64,000 nucleotides of DNA from Paraburkholderia kururiensis (GTDB taxonomy: Bacteria > Pseudomonadota > Gammaproteobacteria > Burkholderiales > Burkholderiaceae): NCBI RefSeq assembly GCF_034424375.1, contig NZ_CP139965.1, forward strand, positions 5,642,001 to 5,706,000. Direction: 5' to 3'. The translations under genes were made by a program, and so were the position numbers. How positions within the stretch are numbered: position 1 is the stretch's first letter; every line of letters begins with the position of its first letter. The notes beneath the pieces were generated by a model, which did not search any database, was not told the origin of the DNA, and saw nothing but the letters and a program-made list of their open reading frames with translations. Of the stretch, positions 60,013-64,000 are shown piece after piece.

Positions 60013-62751
60013 ATGAAGCTAACTGTTCTAGGATCGGCCATCCGAAAGATACTATGGGCCGAAATGGCATTGACGGCGGCACTCGGCACGTCCGCCTTCG
60101 CCCAAACGCCGCCGGCCACCACCGGTTCGTCGAACGCGGCGCCCGCCGCCGATGCCCAACCCGCCGCTGCCGCGCCGGCAGCCGCATCGGGTGCGGTAAC
60201 GGCTGGAGCACCGGCCGTCAAGAAACTGCAGAAGTTCGAGGTAACAGGCTCGCTGATCCGCTCGGCGGACAAGCAAAGCAATCTCGAAGTGCAGACCATT
60301 ACCGCGAAGGACATCCAGCAGAGCGGCTACACCACGGTAGCCGACTTCCTGCGCGGCACCGCGGCGAACTCGGCAAGCAGCTGGTCGCAGAGCACGATGA
60401 ACACCTCGGCACCGGGCGGTGCGGGTATCGCGCTGCGCGGCCTGAGCGAAAAGTACACGCTGGTGCTCGTCGACGGTCAACGCGTGGCGAATTACGCGCA
60501 GGCGGTCAACTTCACCGACACGTTCTTCGACGTCAACTCGATTCCGCTCAACATCGTCGATCACATCGACGTCGTGAAGACGGGCGCGGTTTCCGTGTAC
60601 GGTTCGGACGCCATTGCGGGCGTGGTCAACATCGTCACGAAGAAGAACTTCCAGGGACTGCAGATCGACGGCCAACTCGGCAAGGCGCAGCATCCCGGCG
60701 ACGGGCAGGGCAGCTTCAGCGTATTGGGCGGTTTCGGCGACCTGAATTCCGATCGCTTCAACGTGACGGCGGCCGCAAGCTACTACCGCGATAGCGGTTC
60801 CACGCTTGCCGATCGCGACATGACGAAGAACCAGGACTTCACGCAATATCCGGGCGGTCTTGCCGCGCCGCTCGGCCCCAACCAGCAGTCGTACTGGGGC
60901 CCCGCCGGCTCCACCACAGCGCTTTCCCCGTGTCCGCCGGGCAGCAGCGCCGCGAATACGGGCGGCGCATCGTGTACGTACAACACGGCTGCCGGCACCT
61001 CGCTGATTCCTGCTACCACACGCCTCAACGCGAAGGTGCGTGCCACCTTCAAGATCGACGACACCACCGAAGCCTATGCAGGCTTCTGGGCAAGCCGCGA
61101 CGAGACCGTTCAGCTCGTCGGCCCCGCCGCGCTGTCGAGCACGTCGAACTTCTTCACGCCTTCCACGGGCAGCGTGACGCAGCTTTCGCGTACGGTACCG
61201 GCCTCGAACCCGTTTAACCCGTTCGGCGTGCCGACGCCGATCAACCTGACGTTCCCGAACAACGTCGGCGTGGCGGATACGGTTTCGACGTACTGGATGG
61301 CATCCACGGGCGTGAAGGGTTCGTTCGACACGGCGAAGTTCGGCTCGTGGGACTGGTCTCTTGACTACGGCCACTCGCAGAGCACGGTCGACTCGACGTT
61401 CACGAACCGCCTCAACGTGGCGGGCGTCGAGAACATGCTCGCCAATGGTACGTACAACTTCTCGAATCCGGCTGCGACGCCGAACGGCCTGAACGGCGTG
61501 TTCAGCGACGACAACCAGCAGGCCATCTCGAAGCTCGACAGCGTCATGGCGAAGACGTCGACGACGAACCTGTTCACGCTGCCCACGGGCAACGTGGGCT
61601 TCGGTATCGGTACGGAATTCCGTCACGAGTCGTCGCTCATCAATCCGCAGACGCTGGCAGGGCAGGGCATCATTTCGCCTGCGAACGTGCAGACCGTGGA
61701 CGCGTCGCGCAACGTGGCGGCAGCGTTCTATCAGGTCGACATTCCGATCCTGCACAACCTCACGTTCACGCACGCGGGTCGCTACGACCACTACAGCGAC
61801 TTCGGCGGCGCATTCTCGCCCAGCTTCGCGCTGCGCTTCCAGCCGGTGCGCATGCTGACGACCTACGCGTCGTACAGCCGCGGCTTCCGCGCCCCGACGG
61901 CCGTGGAAAACTCGCAGGCGGTCTATCTGGGCCACCAGAACCTCGTGGACCCGAATGACCCGAGCGGCGTGCCCACCAAGCACTTCACGACGGAGCAGAC
62001 CACCGGCAACCCGAACCTGCAGCCTGAGCACACGAAGAACTACAACATCGGCTTCGAGCTCTCGCCGGATGCGACCACCGACATCGGCGCCGCGTTCTAC
62101 AAGGTGCACATCGACAGCGTGATCGGCACCGCCGATCCGAACGCCGTGCTCGACCAGAACGATCCGTCGAAGGTCATTCGCAATCCTGACGGTACGGTGC
62201 GTTACATCGTGCAGCCGTTCGTGAACCTCGGTTCGCTCGATACCGACGGCTTCGACATGAACTTCCGCAAGGCGGTTCGCACGTCGCTGGGTACCTTCAC
62301 GCTGGCCGGTGACTGGGCCTACGTGTGGCACTTCAAGCTCAACACGCCGGGTGCCCCCACGCAGGACTTCGCGGGCAACAACCTCGCGCTGCTGCAGCCG
62401 TTCGGCGCAAGCAACCCGCGCTGGAAGGGCAACACGAGCCTGAGCTGGGACTACCATATGTTCACGACGACGCTCACGTGGCAGTACACGGGCCCGTACA
62501 CGAACGCGGTGGCCGCGGAGTTCGGCGACGGCGGCACGCTTTCGGTGGCGTCCTACAGCCAGTTCAACCTGATGGCGACGTACCGCGGCATCAAGCACTG
62601 GACGATCTACGGCGGCATCACGAACCTGTTCGACCGCAAGCCGCCTTTCGACGTGGAATGGCAAGCCGTGCCGGATATCACGGGCTACGATCAGTCGCTG
62701 TACACGAACCTCGGCCGGTTCTTCCAGGTCGGCGCGACGTACCGCTTCTGA
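60013..62751 (+). CDS. TonB-dependent outer-membrane receptor
   Basis: A 912-residue receptor starting MKLTVLGSAIRKILWAEMAL with a signal peptide to AFAQ (about residue 30). A plug domain (about 65-190, VTGSLIRSADKQSNLEVQTI, GYTTVADFLRG, GSDAIAGVVNIVTKKNF) is followed by a 22-strand barrel ending GATYRF. Extended beta-barrel loops and FRAPTAVENSQAVYLGHQNL fit the Oar/CirA-like branch. AAGGGG precedes the ATG. It is placed between the tonB operon and a YejA-like binding protein, suggesting import of a peptide-type substrate. Confidence 0.92.
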   Translation: MKLTVLGSAIRKILWAEMALTAALGTSAFAQTPPATTGSSNAAPAADAQPAAAAPAAASGAVTAGAPAVKKLQKFEVTGSLIRSADKQSNLEVQTITAKDIQQSGYTTVADFLRGTAANSASSWSQSTMNTSAPGGAGIALRGLSEKYTLVLVDGQRVANYAQAVNFTDTFFDVNSIPLNIVDHIDVVKTGAVSVYGSDAIAGVVNIVTKKNFQGLQIDGQLGKAQHPGDGQGSFSVLGGFGDLNSDRFNVTAAASYYRDSGSTLADRDMTKNQDFTQYPGGLAAPLGPNQQSYWGPAGSTTALSPCPPGSSAANTGGASCTYNTAAGTSLIPATTRLNAKVRATFKIDDTTEAYAGFWASRDETVQLVGPAALSSTSNFFTPSTGSVTQLSRTVPASNPFNPFGVPTPINLTFPNNVGVADTVSTYWMASTGVKGSFDTAKFGSWDWSLDYGHSQSTVDSTFTNRLNVAGVENMLANGTYNFSNPAATPNGLNGVFSDDNQQAISKLDSVMAKTSTTNLFTLPTGNVGFGIGTEFRHESSLINPQTLAGQGIISPANVQTVDASRNVAAAFYQVDIPILHNLTFTHAGRYDHYSDFGGAFSPSFALRFQPVRMLTTYASYSRGFRAPTAVENSQAVYLGHQNLVDPNDPSGVPTKHFTTEQTTGNPNLQPEHTKNYNIGFELSPDATTDIGAAFYKVHIDSVIGTADPNAVLDQNDPSKVIRNPDGTVRYIVQPFVNLGSLDTDGFDMNFRKAVRTSLGTFTLAGDWAYVWHFKLNTPGAPTQDFAGNNLALLQPFGASNPRWKGNTSLSWDYHMFTTTLTWQYTGPYTNAVAAEFGDGGTLSVASYSQFNLMATYRGIKHWTIYGGITNLFDRKPPFDVEWQAVPDITGYDQSLYTNLGRFFQVGATYRF

Positions 62752-62778
62752 TGCTCTGACGGCCTCTGCCGATGGACA

Positions 62779-62818
62779 CGCTGCTTCCCGCCCGGAAAGA
62801 AAAAGGCGGGAAGCAGCG
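62779..62818 (+). repeat. Perfect 14-bp stem between receptor and binding-protein genes
   Basis: CGCTGCTTCCCGCC and GGCGGGAAGCAGCG pair perfectly around a 12-base A-rich loop. No T-run follows, and the next gene starts 14 bases later, so it is not a standard terminator. It may stabilise the receptor mRNA and limit read-through. Confidence 0.75.
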
Positions 62819-62831
62819 GATCGAGTGACCC

Positions 62832-64000
62832 ATGACGAAACTCCAGATGTATCGCGTATTTCGCACGATGTTCCTTCGGCTAGGCGCCGTCGCATTTGGC
62901 ACGATGCTCGCGGCGCACGGGCTGCCTGCCGAAGCCAAACCGTTCCTTGCCCAGTTCGGCAATCCGAAATATCCACCGGATTTCACGCACTTCGACTACG
63001 CCGACCCGAACGCGCCGTCCAAAGGCACGCTGAATTTCCAGAACTACAACGAGCTGCAAAGCTACGACTCGCTCAATCCGTTTCTCGTCACGGGCGCGGC
63101 CGCGCCGGACATCCAGAACCTGATGTTCGATACGCTGATGCAGCGCAGCTGGGACGAACTCGCCTCCGAATACCCACTCATTGCAGACGACGTCGAAGTG
63201 GCGGCGGACGGGCGCTCGGCCACGTTCCACATCAACCCCGCGGCGCGCTTTTCGAACGGCGACCCCATCACCGCAGCGGACGTGAAGTATTCGCTCGATA
63301 CGCTGAAAAGCCCGCAGGCTTCGCCGCTCTTTTCGTCGCAGTTCGCCGTGATTAAACGTGCAAGCGTGGTGGACCGCCTGACGGTACGGTTCGACTTCGC
63401 CGATGCATCGAGCGCGGCGCCGCTCATCGCGGGCGACCTGCCCATCTTCTCGCCGAAGTGGGGCATGCGCCCCGACGGCACGCGTCCCCCGTTCGATCAG
63501 ATCTCGAACGTGCCGCCCATTGCGAGCGGCGCGTATCTGATCGAGCAGCGGCGCAACGACAAGCAGATCACCTACCGCCGCAACCCGCACTATTGGGCCG
63601 CGAATCTGCCTACGCGGCGCGGCATGTTCCGCTTCGAGCGCATCAATTTCCGGCTCTATCTCGACCAGTACACCAAGCTCGAAGCGTTCAAGGCCGGCAA
63701 CGACGACACGGACGTCGAGTACAGCGCCACGCAATGGGCGCGCAAATACGTCGGCAAGAACTTCAACTCGGGCCTGCTGGCGAAGGGACTCTTCCCCGAT
63801 GGGCCCCCGCAGATGCAGGGCTTCCTCATCAACACGCGCAAGCCGCAGTTCCAGGACGTGCGCGTGCGCGAGGCGCTCGCGCTCGCGTTCGACTACGACT
63901 GGATGAACCGCTTGATGTTCTACGGCCAGTACGTGCGCACGAACAGCTACTTCGAAGACACGCCGTTCGGCGCCACGGGCATGCCGGGACCGAAGGAACT
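62832..64000 (+). CDS. YejA-like peptide ABC transporter substrate-binding protein (partial)
   Basis: An open frame from the ATG at 62832 to the window edge, 389 codons. It starts MTKLQMYRVFRTMFLRLGAV with a signal peptide to about AEA. The SBP_bac_5 fold is clear: FGNPKYPPDFTHFDYADPNA, SKGTLNFQNYNELQSYDSLN, MFDTLMQRSWDELASEYPLI, and PDGPPQMQGFLINTRKPQF. The combination FDYADPNAPKG-like is typical of YejA, the microcin C and peptide-binding subunit. It is the last gene in the window; yejBEF-type permeases may follow. Confidence 0.88.
   Translation, partial: MTKLQMYRVFRTMFLRLGAVAFGTMLAAHGLPAEAKPFLAQFGNPKYPPDFTHFDYADPNAPSKGTLNFQNYNELQSYDSLNPFLVTGAAAPDIQNLMFDTLMQRSWDELASEYPLIADDVEVAADGRSATFHINPAARFSNGDPITAADVKYSLDTLKSPQASPLFSSQFAVIKRASVVDRLTVRFDFADASSAAPLIAGDLPIFSPKWGMRPDGTRPPFDQISNVPPIASGAYLIEQRRNDKQITYRRNPHYWAANLPTRRGMFRFERINFRLYLDQYTKLEAFKAGNDDTDVEYSATQWARKYVGKNFNSGLLAKGLFPDGPPQMQGFLINTRKPQFQDVRVREALALAFDYDWMNRLMFYGQYVRTNSYFEDTPFGATGMPGPKE

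Noticed and set aside
60052..62976. 974-codon minus-strand open frame
   Set aside because: It is the antisense shadow of the TonB receptor; composition is Arg/Val/His-rich and no domain is recognised.

Overview
The window is high-GC chromosomal DNA of a Burkholderiaceae betaproteobacterium, most likely Paraburkholderia, Caballeronia or a close relative. The assignment rests on Burkholderia-type porins, a PHB granule pair (acetoacetyl-CoA reductase and phasin), BamC, a TPP-riboswitch-controlled thiC, an MXKDX pentapeptide-repeat protein, and dense coding with GTG starts and strong Shine-Dalgarno sites. No rRNA, tRNA, prophage or CRISPR array was seen.

1-19.5 kb is a large organosulfur-scavenging island. 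It holds four paralogous FMN-dependent luciferase-like monooxygenases, a DszC/SfnB-like flavin monooxygenase, a DUF3088 protein and two sulfonate-type ABC import sets. A divergent block adds a polar amino acid ABC importer, a cysteine-dioxygenase-like cupin, a cystathionine beta-lyase-like enzyme and a four-domain rhodanese protein. The likely joint role is import and desulfuration of organosulfur compounds, including cyst(e)ine-like amino acids, under sulfate limitation. A remnant of an FAD/NAD(P)-binding oxidoreductase lies at 12.2-12.34 kb.

19.5-23.2 kb has an intact porin, then two nearly identical IS5-family elements in inverted orientation that enclose the frameshifted 3' end of a second porin. 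23.2-34 kb carries a small lipoprotein, an Nramp-like transporter, another lipoprotein, a 14-bp minisatellite in a C-rich, G-poor spacer, a MASE1-PAS-GGDEF diguanylate cyclase, small hypothetical genes, a Uma2-like protein, a fatty acid hydroxylase-family protein, and the PHB pair with small companion genes.

34.2-38.8 kb is a compact DNA-repair module. A VRR-NUC (FAN1-like) nuclease and a PD-(D/E)XK nuclease-XPD helicase fusion overlap by 4 bp and diverge from a MazG-like pyrophosphohydrolase. A perfect CTGT-N8-ACAG LexA-type box lies in the shared promoter region. 38.9-41.9 kb holds small genes, bamC and an orphan hairpin/terminator that may end a small RNA. 41.9-44.2 kb is a lower-GC cassette: an HTH regulator with a C-terminal NBR1-Ig-like domain, divergent from a 2OG-Fe(II) oxygenase and a LysE/ArgO-type exporter. 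This is the best candidate here for an uncharacterised system.

44.3-54.5 kb contains an EamA transporter, L-lactate permease, two surface lipoproteins, thiC with its TPP riboswitch and an in-frame 15-bp repeat, rnk, and a DUF1223-cytochrome b-Tat-type molybdoenzyme-MXKDX cluster. 54.7-64 kb is a dedicated TonB system (tonB, exbB, two exbD, a repeat-rich periplasmic protein), an XRE-cupin regulator, a TonB-dependent receptor and a YejA-like peptide-binding protein cut by the window edge. Together these look like an outer-membrane-to-periplasm route for a peptide-like substrate.
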